Assembly: GCA_030608075.1 (NCBI GenBank)
Contig: JAUWIU010000011.1
Location: 1 to 33,695 of the forward strand
DNA: 33,695 nt
Direction of reading: 5' to 3'
DNA from: Phycisphaerae bacterium
Lineage (GTDB): Bacteria; Planctomycetota; Phycisphaerae; Sedimentisphaerales; Anaerobacaceae
Shown: positions 1-9,314 of the stretch, in pieces
Numbering within the stretch: the first letter of the stretch is position 1
Layout: each line of letters starts with the position of its first letter
Notes under the pieces: model-generated
The model's input: only the letters and a program-made list of their open reading frames with translations
Databases searched by the model: none
What the model was told of the DNA's origin: nothing
Program-made: the position numbers and the translations under genes

Positions 1-1
1 C

Positions 2-1846
2 ATGGTTATAGACAGCCGGGACAGGTGTCACATCTCTTATCGTGACCGGCGGTACTTTCGGTTGAAGTACATAGTACAGGACGGGCTGGGCGGATGGGAG
101 GACGTTCAGGTTGTGGATGACCCCGGTCCGATTGTCGACCCGGACGGCAAGGGCAAGGTGGGACGAGGCCGGTTTACCTCGATTGACCTTGACAGTAACG
201 AGGACCCGCATATCAGCTACACCGACCTTGATGTCGGCTCTATGAAATATGCGAGGTGGAACGGCTCGGCGTGGAAGGTTGAGACGGTTTACTACGGGGT
301 GGGCGGCTATCGTGCAATTCAGGGGACTTCGCTGCAGCTTGACAGCAAGGACCGGCCTCACATTGCCTTCGTGGACGCTACTGCTCCTGAGCGTTTCAAA
401 TGCGCCAGGTGGAACGGCTCAAGCTGGGACATCCAGACGATAGACCCGGCCGGCGGCAGCGACCATCCGACGATTATGGCGATAGATTCGAAGGACAATC
501 TGCACATTGCTTACGGCAAGAAGTATGCGAGGTCGAACGGCTCGGAGTGGGTCATAGAGGTGATACCGAACGTCAGAGGCGGCGGTACATCATTAAAGCT
601 GGACGAGAACGATGACCCGCATATTGCTCACACTCAAGACAATAATATGTGGTATCTGTACTGGGACGGGAGCGGATGGGTAGACCAGCTTGTGGATGGT
701 TCGCCGGAGGCCGGCGAGGAGCGGTGCCTTGCCCTGGACAGCAGGGGCGTTCCGCACCTTACTTACTGGGCGCAGAAGTTTTACGATGAAAATCAATTGA
801 GATACGCGACGATTGTCTGTCCCAGGCCGGACTGCGACGGCGACGGGTACGTTGACCGCCTGGACCTGCGCGTGTTGGCGGAGAACTGGCTGTGGACAGG
901 TCATGCAGGGGACAACCCGGCGGACATCGGGTGCGACGGCGACGTTAAGTTCGATGATTACGCGATGCTTGCGGATGAGTTTTTGGGGGATACGGTTTTG
1001 ATTTCCGGCGGTGAGTTTGAGATGGGCGACCATTGTGACGCGGGCTGGGCTGATGAGAAACCGGTGCATACTGTTTATGTGGATTCATTCTATATGGCGA
1101 CCAGGGAGGTGAGCAACCGACAGTATTGCGCTTACCTGAACTCTGCGAGGTCGAAGCATCTGATTGAAGTGATGGCAGGGGTAGTTTATGGTATCAGCGG
1201 TAACGAGCCGTACTGCAATACGGATGAGGCAGATTCCGACGGCAGGATTTTGTTCGACGGCAGGTGGTTTTGGGTGGTTGAGGGCAAGGAGGAACATCCG
1301 GTGGTGGAGGTGAGCTGGTATGGTGCGGCGGCGTATTGTAACTGGCTAAGTGCGCGGCAGGGCAGGGAAAGCTGCTACGATATTTCCACGTGGAACTGCG
1401 ATTTTTCGAAGAACGGCTACCGTCTTGCAACCGAGGCGGAATGGGAATACGCTGCCCGCGGCGGTTTGGCGTATTACGAGTACCCCTGGGGTAACGAGGA
1501 GGACGGCTCAAGAGCGAACTGGCGGGTGTCCGGCGATGCGTTTGAGACGGGCGTTTATCCGTGGACAACGCCGACTGGGTATTATGAGCCTAACGGTTAT
1601 GGTCTGTACGACGCGGCCGGTAATGTGTGGGAGTGGTGCAACGACCTGTATGGCGAAAGCTACTATGCGGCAAGTCCTTATGACAACCCTCAAGGCCCTG
1701 CCGGTGGGCATTATCGTATTCTGCGCGGCGGTAGTTGGGGCGGCTATTCGATTCACTGCCGGGCGGCAACACGCTACGGCGAGAACCCGGCCTATCGGGG
1801 CAGCATCGGCGGGTTTCGTATCGTGTCAGCGGCGGTGTCACAGTAG
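2..1846 (+). CDS. Secreted propeller-repeat / dockerin / FGE-sulfatase-domain protein (5' partial)
   Basis: The reading frame is open to the left edge, so the true N-terminus is outside the window. Residues 1-275 are about six degenerate repeats built around 'LDS..D.PHISY' followed by 'KYARWNGS.W', which looks like an extracellular beta-propeller. Residues ~276-328 form a dockerin-like pair of Asp-rich loops (DCDGDGYVD, CDGDVKFDD). Residues ~330-614 are a formylglycine-generating-enzyme/SUMF1-type domain (GGEFEMGD near its start, EAEWEYAARGG, NVWEWCND, and a C-terminal RGGSW..GGFRIV). In true FGE two cysteines follow RGGS; here only one remains (SIHCRAATR), so sulfatase activation is doubtful and a binding or other role is likelier. 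It converges with the beta-helix gene on the other strand. Domain assignments are confident; function is not. Confidence 0.85.
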   Translation: MVIDSRDRCHISYRDRRYFRLKYIVQDGLGGWEDVQVVDDPGPIVDPDGKGKVGRGRFTSIDLDSNEDPHISYTDLDVGSMKYARWNGSAWKVETVYYGVGGYRAIQGTSLQLDSKDRPHIAFVDATAPERFKCARWNGSSWDIQTIDPAGGSDHPTIMAIDSKDNLHIAYGKKYARSNGSEWVIEVIPNVRGGGTSLKLDENDDPHIAHTQDNNMWYLYWDGSGWVDQLVDGSPEAGEERCLALDSRGVPHLTYWAQKFYDENQLRYATIVCPRPDCDGDGYVDRLDLRVLAENWLWTGHAGDNPADIGCDGDVKFDDYAMLADEFLGDTVLISGGEFEMGDHCDAGWADEKPVHTVYVDSFYMATREVSNRQYCAYLNSARSKHLIEVMAGVVYGISGNEPYCNTDEADSDGRILFDGRWFWVVEGKEEHPVVEVSWYGAAAYCNWLSARQGRESCYDISTWNCDFSKNGYRLATEAEWEYAARGGLAYYEYPWGNEEDGSRANWRVSGDAFETGVYPWTTPTGYYEPNGYGLYDAAGNVWEWCNDLYGESYYAASPYDNPQGPAGGHYRILRGGSWGGYSIHCRAATRYGENPAYRGSIGGFRIVSAAVSQ

Positions 1847-1941
1847 CAGCGTTTGAGATTTATAAGTCCCTTTTCTTGTTCAGGCTGAGCTTTTTTTCGA
1901 GATTTGCACTTATCCGGGTATGATGGGCACGCACACGAAGG

Positions 1942-3480
1942 TCACTGGAGGCAGCCTTCGACCAAAGCGGAGAAGTCGAGAAAATTGATTATCCCGTCGC
2001 TGTTAAAATCGGCGTGTGGTGTGTACTCATACGCACCGCGCGTGCAGGGGGTGGTGACGGCGACGGTTTTGCCCCAGTAGTCTCGACCGCCGTTGTTTGG
2101 TATGGGTTTTCCGGAGGCGATTGCCGGTGAGCCGGGGCGAACCCGATAGCCGTCCACGGAATGCAGACCGGTGCCGCCGGAGCCGGGGTTCAACAGGAGC
2201 GGGTCAGAGGTGATTGCGTTGGGGTCGGACGGCCTGCCGGAATGATTGCCGTAGAACACGTTATTCTCAAAGATTGTATTATGACTGCCTGCCAGAGCAT
2301 ATCTGAACTCGCCATCTGCGTAGAAAATATTGTTATAGAAATGAGTATTAACAGGATAGTCGTCAAGATAATATGCAAGCTGTACCATGAGCACACTCAT
2401 ACCGCGACGGACATAAATGGTGTTATTGTATATCTTGTTATCCCGTGTCGGCCCGCCAAACTGGAAAATCCGTGCGCCGTCATTCTGACTGATATTATAT
2501 CGCACTATATTATTAGAGTTGTCATCGCCCATAATCAGAAGCAAGCCCCCGTCGTTATCATGACTATAGTTGTACTGAAAGGTAGTGTTGTGACAGTGCC
2601 TGTCAGAATCAAAACTCTGACCATCAAGCGTCCCCTTGACATTACAGACTTCATTGCATTGAATCAAAGTATTAACACATCGATATGGCCATATCCCCAC
2701 TGCCCTGTCACTTACACGCATCCTGGCGCCGTTAAGATAAGTACCCTCAATAATCGCCCCGTCACAGTCCCATATAACGATTCCATCGCCGGCGACGTCT
2801 TCAATGGTATTGTTACGGATAACTACATTCCGATTCAGGACAGTACCGTTTTTGTCGGATTTCAGCACAATGCCGTCCCGGTCGGTCCTTACTATGCGGC
2901 AGTTTTCGATTAAAAGGCCATCGAAATGGGTGGTGTGACTGCCGCTTCCCTCATTGTTGATATAGATTCCCATAGTATAGTTCTTTATGTTGTAATAGCC
3001 GTTCACATCGTGGATATAGAGATTCTTCAGGTGTACGTGGTGTGCCGTACCGAAATCGTCAATCTTAACCGCAACGCCCTTGTACTTGCCTCGCGAGCCG
3101 GCGGTGTTGGTGATTTCGAGATTGTTGATTTCCCAGTATTCCACGTTCTCCAGCAAGATGGTGGCGTAAACACCACCGCCGTCGATACGAGGCTTTGCCC
3201 CCAGGCCGTACATGTCGATAACAATCGGACCGGCATCACTGCCGCTGCCGTGGGGGGCCAGCTCTCCGGCATAACCTGAGCCTGCTTTGAACAGTATTCT
3301 GTCGCCTGGGCTGAATGTACGTGAGTTGACCGGGCTGAGGCTTTTCCAGGGCATATTTGGGTCGTTTCCCCTGTACGCATCACTGCCGGTCGCCGAGTCC
3401 ACATAGAAAGTAGCAGCCGAGACGATTCGGGCGACACTCAACAGGACAATACAAGCTGAACAAAGCGGCCTTATATGCAC
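1942..3480 (-). CDS. Secreted right-handed beta-helix protein with C-terminal dockerin
   Basis: About 512 aa. A signal peptide ends near 'RIVSA', followed by ATFYVDSATGSDAYRGND, the usual opening of planctomycete parallel beta-helix (pectate-lyase-like/DUF1565) proteins. The middle is rich in NNxI and NTTF-type turns (IENCRIVRTDRDGI, VIRNNTIEDVAGDGI), typical of beta-helix rungs. The tail (ADFNSDGIINFLDFSALVEGCL) is a dockerin-like half. A carbohydrate-binding or lyase role outside the cell is inferred. I chose the GTG at 3480 because AGGAG lies four bases upstream and it gives a compact signal peptide. An in-frame ATG at 3519 is possible but adds an atypical acidic leader. A well-formed promoter lies at 3594-3622. 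Confidence 0.82.
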   Translation of the reverse strand: MHIRPLCSACIVLLSVARIVSAATFYVDSATGSDAYRGNDPNMPWKSLSPVNSRTFSPGDRILFKAGSGYAGELAPHGSGSDAGPIVIDMYGLGAKPRIDGGGVYATILLENVEYWEINNLEITNTAGSRGKYKGVAVKIDDFGTAHHVHLKNLYIHDVNGYYNIKNYTMGIYINNEGSGSHTTHFDGLLIENCRIVRTDRDGIVLKSDKNGTVLNRNVVIRNNTIEDVAGDGIVIWDCDGAIIEGTYLNGARMRVSDRAVGIWPYRCVNTLIQCNEVCNVKGTLDGQSFDSDRHCHNTTFQYNYSHDNDGGLLLIMGDDNSNNIVRYNISQNDGARIFQFGGPTRDNKIYNNTIYVRRGMSVLMVQLAYYLDDYPVNTHFYNNIFYADGEFRYALAGSHNTIFENNVFYGNHSGRPSDPNAITSDPLLLNPGSGGTGLHSVDGYRVRPGSPAIASGKPIPNNGGRDYWGKTVAVTTPCTRGAYEYTPHADFNSDGIINFLDFSALVEGCLQ

Positions 3481-3593
3481 GAAACTCCTGCTTTCTTTTG
3501 GCTGCCCACAAGCGAGCATCTTCCATCTGGGACCATCAAGCCGATATTCCCATATTCCTTCAATTTTCTTAGTTCCTCCTGATACGTTATTCT

Positions 3594-3622
3594 ATAATAC
3601 CAAACCTCGGTCGAAAATGCAA
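3594..3622 (-). promoter_or_regulatory. Sigma70-type promoter for the beta-helix gene
   Basis: Read on the minus strand: TTGCAT at 3622-3617, a 17-bp spacer, then TATTAT at 3599-3594. The start codon is about 110 bases downstream. The segment CTTGCATTTTCG is also present in the promoter of the C10 peptidase at 11158. Confidence 0.65.
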
Positions 3623-3629
3623 GATTCCC

Positions 3630-3733
3630 ACTCCTTCGGCTCCGCTCAGGACAAGTTTCGCGGGAATAACAAGGGCGGGCCAGGATGACAAGAGGCGCAG
3701 AATGACAAGGGGCACAGAATGACAAGAAGTGCA
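3630..3733. repeat. Interspersed intergenic repeat with a 17-bp tandem repeat (x3)
   Basis: The left part (CCTTCGGCTCCGCTCAGG and flanks) gives 'CPERSRRS' when translated on the minus strand. That peptide is a hallmark of an interspersed intergenic element often mis-translated in environmental genomes. It is followed by three tandem 17-bp units, consensus GRATGACAAGRRGYRCA, at 3683-3699, 3700-3716 and 3717-3733. It sits between two divergent promoters. I see no coding function. Confidence 0.7.
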
Positions 3734-3753
3734 GGGATGCCAACTGGGGGTGC

Positions 3754-3782
3754 TTGACAGAAGTTGGCGTGGGTCTTATCAT
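3754..3782 (+). promoter_or_regulatory. Sigma70-type promoter for argH-thiL-tsaE
   Basis: TTGACA at 3754-3759, an exact 17-bp spacer and TATCAT at 3777-3782 (5 of 6 to TATAAT). The predicted start near 3789 leaves a leader of about 30 nt before argH, which has GGGAG upstream of its ATG. One of the two strongest promoter matches in the window. Confidence 0.8.
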
Positions 3783-3819
3783 TTGACTCGAAAGGGATTG
3801 ATTTTCGGGAGCTGATAAG

Positions 3820-5205
3820 ATGGCCAAATCAAAGAAGAGCTGGGAGAAGCGGCTTGCAGGAGAACCCGACCGGCTGACAGTTGATTTTGTGGAGTCATTG
3901 TCTGTCGACAGGCGGTTGTACAAATATGATATTGTCGGCTCAATCGGGCATGCCGAAATGTTGGCGGAGCAGAAGCTGATAACCCGGGCGGAATTCAAGG
4001 AGATTAAAAAGGCGCTTCTGGAAATAGCTGAGGAGATTGCGGACGGACGGTTCAAGTTCGACAAGACATTGGAAGATATTCACATGGCTATCGAGGCGGC
4101 GCTGGTGAAGAAGACGGGCGAGGTCGGCAAGAAGCTGCATACGGGGAGAAGCCGCAATGACCAGGTTGCTGCGGATATTCGGCTGTGGATGCGAGATGAG
4201 ATAGAAACCCTGCAGGCGAAGGTCACGCTGCTTCAAAAGGCGTTTGTTAAATCAGCGGGTAAGTATGCCGAGGACGTGATGCCGGGTTATACTCATCTTC
4301 AACGAGCGCAGCCGATAGTTATCGCGGCGTATCTGTTGAGTTTTGTTGAGCAGTTCGAGCGTGACTTTATTCGCCTTGGAAACTGCCGGGAGCTGTTAAA
4401 CATTTCGCCGTTAGGCAGTGGTGCGATAGCAGGCTCTACGCTGGCGATAGACAGGGAGAGCACGTCGAGGAAGTTAGGTTTTGGCGGTGTGAGCCGAAAC
4501 AGTATTGACGCGGTGAGTGACAGGGATTTCTGCGTCGAGTTTATCTTCGACTGCGCGCTTATTGCGACGCATTTGTCCCGATTGGCTGAGGACTGGATAA
4601 TTTATTCGACCAGCGAATTCGGTTTTTTGTCGATTGACGAGAGGTACTGCACATCGTCGAGTATGATGCCGCAGAAGCGCAATTGTGACGTTCTGGAGCT
4701 GATTCGCGGCAAAACGGCCAGGGTTTACGGCTCATTGCTCGGGATGTTGACTGTGCTGAAGGGCCAGCCGACCGGCTATAATCGTGATTTGCAGGAAGAC
4801 AAGGTTCACATTTTCGCTGCGAGTGACACTGTGAGCCAATCCTTGGATGTGGCGCGGGCGGTGGTTGCGGGCAGCAGGTTTAACAGGAAGAAGATTTCAG
4901 CGAGCTTAGATGAGGGGTTTCTGGATGCGACGGCGTTGGCGGAGTACCTGGTAGTCAAGGGTGTTGCCTTTCGCGACGCGCACGGCATCGTCGGGTCGCT
5001 GGTTGCTTATTGCGAAAAGCAGGGAAAGAAGCTGGCTGAGCTTGGTCTGGATGAGTTGAGAAGGTATTCGGCTTCGATTAAGAAGGATGTATACGAATCA
5101 ATCGGCGCGGCGAATGTTGCAGGTAGATATATTACCGAAGGCGCCGCCGGGCCGGGAGAGGCAAAGAAGCAGATTGCGTATTGGCAAAAGCGGTTGGGGC
5201 GATGA
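3820..5205 (+). CDS. argH: Argininosuccinate lyase
   Basis: 461 aa, the normal family length. It cleaves argininosuccinate to arginine and fumarate, the last step of arginine synthesis, in the cytoplasm. The fumarase/aspartase superfamily signature is present as SSMMPQKRN (about residues 285-293), including the Ser of the flexible catalytic loop. The substrate-binding elements [11 protein letters not shown] and [11 protein letters not shown] are also intact. The ATG at 3820 is preceded by GGGAG and a strong promoter. The stop overlaps the thiL start as ATGA, so the two are translationally coupled. No other arginine gene is adjacent, so its partners must be elsewhere. Confidence 0.97.
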   Translation: MAKSKKSWEKRLAGEPDRLTVDFVESLSVDRRLYKYDIVGSIGHAEMLAEQKLITRAEFKEIKKALLEIAEEIADGRFKFDKTLEDIHMAIEAALVKKTGEVGKKLHTGRSRNDQVAADIRLWMRDEIETLQAKVTLLQKAFVKSAGKYAEDVMPGYTHLQRAQPIVIAAYLLSFVEQFERDFIRLGNCRELLNISPLGSGAIAGSTLAIDRESTSRKLGFGGVSRNSIDAVSDRDFCVEFIFDCALIATHLSRLAEDWIIYSTSEFGFLSIDERYCTSSSMMPQKRNCDVLELIRGKTARVYGSLLGMLTVLKGQPTGYNRDLQEDKVHIFAASDTVSQSLDVARAVVAGSRFNRKKISASLDEGFLDATALAEYLVVKGVAFRDAHGIVGSLVAYCEKQGKKLAELGLDELRRYSASIKKDVYESIGAANVAGRYITEGAAGPGEAKKQIAYWQKRLGR

Positions 5206-6125
5206 GTTCGAGTGAAGACGAGATAACTGCCTGGTTTGGAGAGCAGAGCACATTGTCGCCGGCGGATTTTCCCATCGGCATCGGTGACGATATGGCCGAG
5301 ATTCGGCTGGGGGACGGCAGGTCGGGTCTCGTCACGACTGATATGTTAGTGGAGGGGGTCCACTTCGACCTTAGAGAGGCGACCCTGGAGCAGGTGGGAT
5401 ACAAGGCGATGGCGGTTAGTCTGAGCGATTGCGCGGCGATGGCGACCGTTCCGGTGGCGGCGGTTGTGAGCGTTGCGCTTCCAGGAGGTTTCGGCCAAGA
5501 GGAGTTGAAGCGGCTGCACTGCGGGATTACTTCAGCGGGGGATAAATTCGGATGTGCGCTTGTGGGTGGTGACATTACGAGCCGGAAGGGTGAAAGGATG
5601 CTGGCGATAAGTGCGGCGATGCTGAGCAGGCCGACCGGCAGCAAACCCGTCAGGCGGTCGGGGGCGAAGGTCGGCGATAGTATCTGCGTGACCGGCTCGT
5701 TAGGCGGTTCGGGGTTTGGCAGACATCTGGAATTTGAGCCGAGAGTCAAAGAGGCATTAGGAATTGCCGCCAAGGTTACTATAAATGCGATGATAGACAT
5801 AAGTGACGGGCTGAGCAGCGATTTGAATCGAATCTGCCGGCAAAGTGGCGTGGGGGCTATTATAGATGCGGTGCGGATTCCGATATCGAATGAAGCGAAA
5901 AAGAGCAAAGAGCCTCTGAGCTCGGCGCTCAACGACGGGGAGGATTTTGAACTGCTCTTTACCTTATCTGAAAAAGACTGTGAGCGATTACTCAGGCGGT
6001 GGGACGGGCCGGTGCCGATTACGAGAATCGGCACAATTACGGACACCGGGAAGATGCAGATAAAGCGGCGAAACGGCAGGGTGAGTGAGCTGGAAGCTAA
6101 AGGATACGACCACCTTCGTGGTTGA
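5202..6125 (+). CDS. thiL: Thiamine-monophosphate kinase
   Basis: 307 aa, close to the family norm. It phosphorylates thiamine monophosphate to thiamine pyrophosphate using ATP. The N-terminal PurM/AIR-synthase-like fold shows [10 protein letters not shown] and [12 protein letters not shown], the metal- and substrate-binding aspartate motifs. The C-terminal half has [12 protein letters not shown] and [11 protein letters not shown], both typical of ThiL. The ATG at 5202 overlaps the argH stop (ATGA); a TTG at 5181 would only add a tail inside argH and is not preferred. It is followed closely by tsaE. No other thiamine gene is visible here. Confidence 0.95.
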   Translation: MSSSEDEITAWFGEQSTLSPADFPIGIGDDMAEIRLGDGRSGLVTTDMLVEGVHFDLREATLEQVGYKAMAVSLSDCAAMATVPVAAVVSVALPGGFGQEELKRLHCGITSAGDKFGCALVGGDITSRKGERMLAISAAMLSRPTGSKPVRRSGAKVGDSICVTGSLGGSGFGRHLEFEPRVKEALGIAAKVTINAMIDISDGLSSDLNRICRQSGVGAIIDAVRIPISNEAKKSKEPLSSALNDGEDFELLFTLSEKDCERLLRRWDGPVPITRIGTITDTGKMQIKRRNGRVSELEAKGYDHLRG

Positions 6126-6133
6126 TTATTGGG

Positions 6134-6583
6134 ATGGATTTCGAGGTTATTTCCAATTCGGCGGAGGAGACGATAAAGATTGGTCGGAAGCTCGGTCTGC
6201 AATTAAAGGGCGGCGAGATTGTTGCTGTTTGCGGGCCTTTGGGCAGCGGCAAGACGCATTTGATAAAGGGAATTGCAGGTGGTGCGGGAGCGATAGACAG
6301 CAAGAGCGTCAACAGTCCTACATTCGTTATAGTCAATGAGTATGCGGGCCGACTGGATATTTTTCATATAGACGCTTATCGGCTGAATTCGATTGGCGAG
6401 TTTGAAATGCTCGGCTTTGATGACTTTTGTTATCCGCAGTCGGTGGTTTTGATTGAGTGGGCCGATAAGATTGAATCAGCTCTTGCGGGAACGGAGTACG
6501 TTCGGATAGAGCTTTCTCATACAGGGCAAACAAGCAGGAAAATACGTGTCGAAAATACGCCGGCCTACATAACGCGTACATAG
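6134..6583 (+). CDS. tsaE: tRNA threonylcarbamoyladenosine biosynthesis ATPase TsaE
   Basis: 149 aa, typical for the YjeE/TsaE family. This P-loop protein works with TsaB and TsaD in making t6A on ANN-decoding tRNAs. Walker A is GPLGSGKT at residues 34-41; the family motifs SPTFVIVNEY, FHIDAYRL and VLIEWADKI follow in order. The start is either ATG 6134, eight bases after the thiL stop, or TTG 6122, which overlaps that stop; I chose the ATG. It is the last gene of the argH unit. The gene downstream is on the other strand. Confidence 0.93.
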   Translation: MDFEVISNSAEETIKIGRKLGLQLKGGEIVAVCGPLGSGKTHLIKGIAGGAGAIDSKSVNSPTFVIVNEYAGRLDIFHIDAYRLNSIGEFEMLGFDDFCYPQSVVLIEWADKIESALAGTEYVRIELSHTGQTSRKIRVENTPAYITRT

Positions 6584-6589
6584 CATTTC

Positions 6590-6630
6590 ATCGAAATTAT
6601 CGAGCAGGCAGGTTGTTTTTCGATTTTTTT
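6590..6630 (+). terminator. Weak candidate terminator after tsaE
   Basis: ATCGAAA at 6590-6596 can pair with TTTCGAT at 6618-6624, and is followed by six T. The loop is about 21 nt and the stem AT-rich, so this is weak, but the position seven bases after the tsaE stop fits. Confidence 0.35.
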
Positions 6631-6668
6631 GTCCAGCAATGCGGCTTGTGCAAATATAATCGTCGAGA

Positions 6669-8075
6669 CTAATCGAGGACAACTTCGTCCTGGTATGCAG
6701 GGACAGTTACCTTCCAGCCGGTTTGCTGGCGGACGTGTGGGCCGAAAGACTTTGCGCTGTCGGGCTCGCCGTGTACGACAAAGACTCGTCGCGGCGGGCT
6801 CTGAAGCTCCTGGAGCCATTTGAGCAGCTCATCTCTGTCGGCGTGAGCCGAAAAGCCGTTTACGCGCACGATTCTGGCCCTTATCCGGCGTTTTTCGCCG
6901 AGTATTCTGACCTGGTCGGCGCCGTCCACAATCGACCTTCCGAGGGTGCCGACGGCCTGATAACCGACAAACATTATCGTATTCTCGGGTCGGGAGATAT
7001 TGTTGACGAGGTGGTGCTTTATTCTGCCTCCTGTGCACATTCCCGAGCCGGCGATTACCATAATTGTTCCTCTCATATTGTTGATTGCCTTTGACTCATT
7101 GGCGGTGCCGGCCAATTCCAGCCCGGGCAGAGAAAACGGGGATTTATGCATTTTGACCAACTTTTTCATATCTTTGTCAAATAGCTCGGGGTGATGCTTG
7201 AAAACGGTGGTAATTCTGGAAGCCATGGGACTATCCAGGAACACCTTCATCGGTGGTATGGCGCCGGCCTGCAGCAATTCATTTATGTAGTATAAAACCT
7301 CCTGAGACCGCTCGAGTGCAAAGCTGGGGACAATGATGTTTCCGCCGGCTTTTGCTGTTGAATTGATAACCTCGGCAATCAATTTCTCTATATCTTTGGT
7401 GTCATCGTGAGCGCGGTCGCCGTAGGTGGACTCGATGAGAACATAGTCGGCTTTTTCGAAAACAGTTGGGTCGCGTACGATGGGCCTGTCGGGTCTTCCG
7501 ATATCGCCGGAGAACAGGATAATCCTTTGCTGTCCATTTCGGCGTACTTTTGTCCTTATTATAGAAGAGCCGAGGACATGACCGGCGTCATAGAAAGTCG
7601 CTTCGACTCCGTTGCCTAACTGCACGGACTGTCTGTATTCGACCGGCGAGAAGGAGGCAAGACTGGCCTGGGCATCTTCGGTACTGTATAGGGGAACGTA
7701 GGGATATGGGCCGGTCCTACCTTGCTTCTGATGTCTTTTGCGCTTGAATCTGGCGTCTTCTCCCTGTATTTTCGCCGAGTCCAGCAGTATGATTCGTGCA
7801 ATATCTGCGGTGGCGGCGGTACAGTATATTTTCCCTTTGAACCCTTCTTTAACCAGCTTTGGCAGCAGGCCGCAATGGTCGAGATGTGCGTGAGTCAAAA
7901 GAACGGTGTCTATGTTCCCAGGCGGGACTGGAAACGGGTCCCAGTTCCTGGTTCTGAAGTGGCGTTCCTGATAAAGTCCGCAGTCGACAAGAATACTGGC
8001 GCCATTAGCCTGCAGAAGGTGCCGGGAGCCGGTAACATTCTGAGCAGCACCCAAGAAAGACAACTTTATTCTCAC
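6669..8075 (-). CDS. Metallo-beta-lactamase / beta-CASP RNA-processing exonuclease
   Basis: 468 aa. It has the CPSF/Ysh1-like layout: a beta-lactamase fold with the metal motif H62-A-H64-L-D66-H67, SGDIGRP and IESTYGDR, then a beta-CASP domain with IAGSGMCTGGRIKHHL, and a C-terminal RMMBL domain with GFSAHADRDEL. These are the zinc ligands and RNA-channel motifs of bacterial beta-CASP ribonucleases, so cytoplasmic RNA cleavage is the expected activity. The start is GTG at 8075 with GAGGTGA upstream. A strong promoter lies at 8128-8156. The gene is convergent with tsaE and appears monocistronic. Confidence 0.93.
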   Translation of the reverse strand: MRIKLSFLGAAQNVTGSRHLLQANGASILVDCGLYQERHFRTRNWDPFPVPPGNIDTVLLTHAHLDHCGLLPKLVKEGFKGKIYCTAATADIARIILLDSAKIQGEDARFKRKRHQKQGRTGPYPYVPLYSTEDAQASLASFSPVEYRQSVQLGNGVEATFYDAGHVLGSSIIRTKVRRNGQQRIILFSGDIGRPDRPIVRDPTVFEKADYVLIESTYGDRAHDDTKDIEKLIAEVINSTAKAGGNIIVPSFALERSQEVLYYINELLQAGAIPPMKVFLDSPMASRITTVFKHHPELFDKDMKKLVKMHKSPFSLPGLELAGTANESKAINNMRGTIMVIAGSGMCTGGRIKHHLVNNISRPENTIMFVGYQAVGTLGRSIVDGADQVRILGEKRRIRARIVRVNGFSAHADRDELLKWLQELQSPPRRVFVVHGEPDSAKSFGPHVRQQTGWKVTVPAYQDEVVLD

Positions 8076-8127
8076 AACTTCACCTCATATAGCCGGGCAA
8101 TAAGCAAATCTGAACCCTCAGCCGGGA

Positions 8128-8156
8128 ATTATAGTTTCTCCGCCACTGTTTGGCAA
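8128..8156 (-). promoter_or_regulatory. Sigma70-type promoter for the beta-CASP ribonuclease
   Basis: On the minus strand: TTGCCA (8156-8151), a 17-bp spacer and a perfect TATAAT (8133-8128), about 50 bases before the GTG start. Confidence 0.75.
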
Positions 8157-8243
8157 GTCCATTTTATCTGGGTACGTCCCACTTTTACAAATTGGATAAA
8201 GGCGCAGTCATTTGAGATGGGGATGGCTGCGGGTTGCGTGAAG

Positions 8244-9059
8244 TTATTTTCCCTTTTTGGGTTTTAGCAGAAGGTTTTTCACATTGTCAATAATTTCGGC
8301 ACCGGCATCTTTGCCTGAATCAATAAGCTTTCTGCCCTTTTTGGAGGCGATTTTGCCGAGGTCGGTGATTTTGCCCAAAGCCGAGTCCATCGTATCAACT
8401 ATATCTTTGGGCAAAACGCCGGTGCCCTCTTTGGCCGCGGCGATTGCTACGGCAAGCAGGATTTCACGAGACAAGCCGCCTGTGTTGAGTTTGTCGTCAG
8501 CACCTAATTTGGTCATCCTGATGGGCGGGAGAGACAAGGTGACGGTATCGGCTTTGCCCGGTATGGGAAGCAGTTTGACCTTGACGGTGATATTTGTGAT
8601 TTCGAGGTTATCGATTCGCAGCTTTTTGCCGGCAGGCTGCGACTGCTGCTTGTCTTTGGCAGGGAACGAGCTTATTACATCGTGCAGATTGTTGGACAGA
8701 CCTTTTTGTTCGATGACGAGATTTACGCCATCAAGTTTAAGCGACTCAATTTGTACGGTATCAGTGCGCAAGGAGGCGATGTTTGCTGCTGCCGAGACAT
8801 TATCAAGTTCGAGAAGGTTCTCATGAGCATAACCGGCCGGATTTCTAACGGTAAGCCCAGTAACCGCTACAGTGCCTTTAAGAATTGAAATGTCGACATC
8901 GTCGATATCGACTCCAACTCCAAGGGCTTTTGTTGCAGCGACTTCAACGCCTACTTTCAAAGCGTGCTCGCCGAAGAAATAAAAGGTTGCGCAGAGGATT
9001 ATGACCACAACAAGCAGAGGCAAAACGGCAAACTTCAGGATTTTGCTGCTCATTTTCAT
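8244..9059 (-). CDS. AsmA-like membrane-anchored protein
   Basis: 271 aa with an N-terminal membrane segment at about residues 9-29 (KFAVLPLLVVVIILCATFYFF). This is followed by a region resembling the start of AsmA/DUF748 proteins: VGVEVAATKALGVGVDIDDVDISILKG, then 'TGLTVRNPAGY' and 'SLKLDGVNLVIE', the alternating-strand pattern of the AsmA/TamB beta-groove. The C-terminus is Lys-rich (KKGRKLIDSGKDAG..LLKPKKGK). The bulk should lie in the periplasm. Function is unknown; envelope lipid transport or assembly is inferred from the family only. The start may be ATG 9059 or the second ATG two codons later. It has its own promoter and a structured leader. Confidence 0.8.
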   Translation of the reverse strand: MKMSSKILKFAVLPLLVVVIILCATFYFFGEHALKVGVEVAATKALGVGVDIDDVDISILKGTVAVTGLTVRNPAGYAHENLLELDNVSAAANIASLRTDTVQIESLKLDGVNLVIEQKGLSNNLHDVISSFPAKDKQQSQPAGKKLRIDNLEITNITVKVKLLPIPGKADTVTLSLPPIRMTKLGADDKLNTGGLSREILLAVAIAAAKEGTGVLPKDIVDTMDSALGKITDLGKIASKKGRKLIDSGKDAGAEIIDNVKNLLLKPKKGK

Positions 9060-9075
9060 CTCTTACCAAGAAAAG

Positions 9076-9122
9076 AGGGAGACAGGCGATTAAATCTAAA
9101 CTTTTCGTCACCCAGTCTCCCT
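9076..9122. repeat. Inverted repeat in the leader of the AsmA-like gene
   Basis: AGGGAGAC at 9076-9083 is perfectly complementary to GTCTCCCT at 9115-9122, with a 31-nt loop. It lies in the mRNA leader between the promoter (9183-9211) and the start codon at 9059, so it could affect translation or RNA stability. No known riboswitch is recognised. Confidence 0.5.
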
Positions 9123-9182
9123 GCCGCAATGTGCCTTTATGAATGTCCGGCGAAACCGCCCATCTGCACTTGCGACATATAC

Positions 9183-9211
9183 AATATACACCAAATCACA
9201 AGAATTGTAAA
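9183..9211 (-). promoter_or_regulatory. Sigma70-type promoter for the AsmA-like gene
   Basis: On the minus strand: TTTACA (9211-9206), a 17-bp spacer and TATATT (9188-9183). It gives a leader of about 115 nt. Confidence 0.65.
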
Positions 9212-9314
9212 GTCAAATTAGTTTTTTTTGAAAAAAATTATGCTGACAGGTATGGGCAAATCGGCAGCACGGCCAGGCGCTCGTGCAGACCGAGGCTTGA
9301 GTTGACTGCTGCTG

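Noticed and set aside
2161-2913. Plus-strand 250-codon open frame opposite the beta-helix gene
   Set aside because: It is a shadow of the repetitive beta-helix sequence, which has a signal peptide, promoter and dockerin.
3683-3733. CRISPR array
   Set aside because: Three direct 17-bp units without spacers are a simple tandem repeat.
5132-6202. Long minus-strand open frame opposite thiL
   Set aside because: It is antisense to thiL, which has intact family motifs. Its product is Ser/Pro-rich with no recognisable domain.
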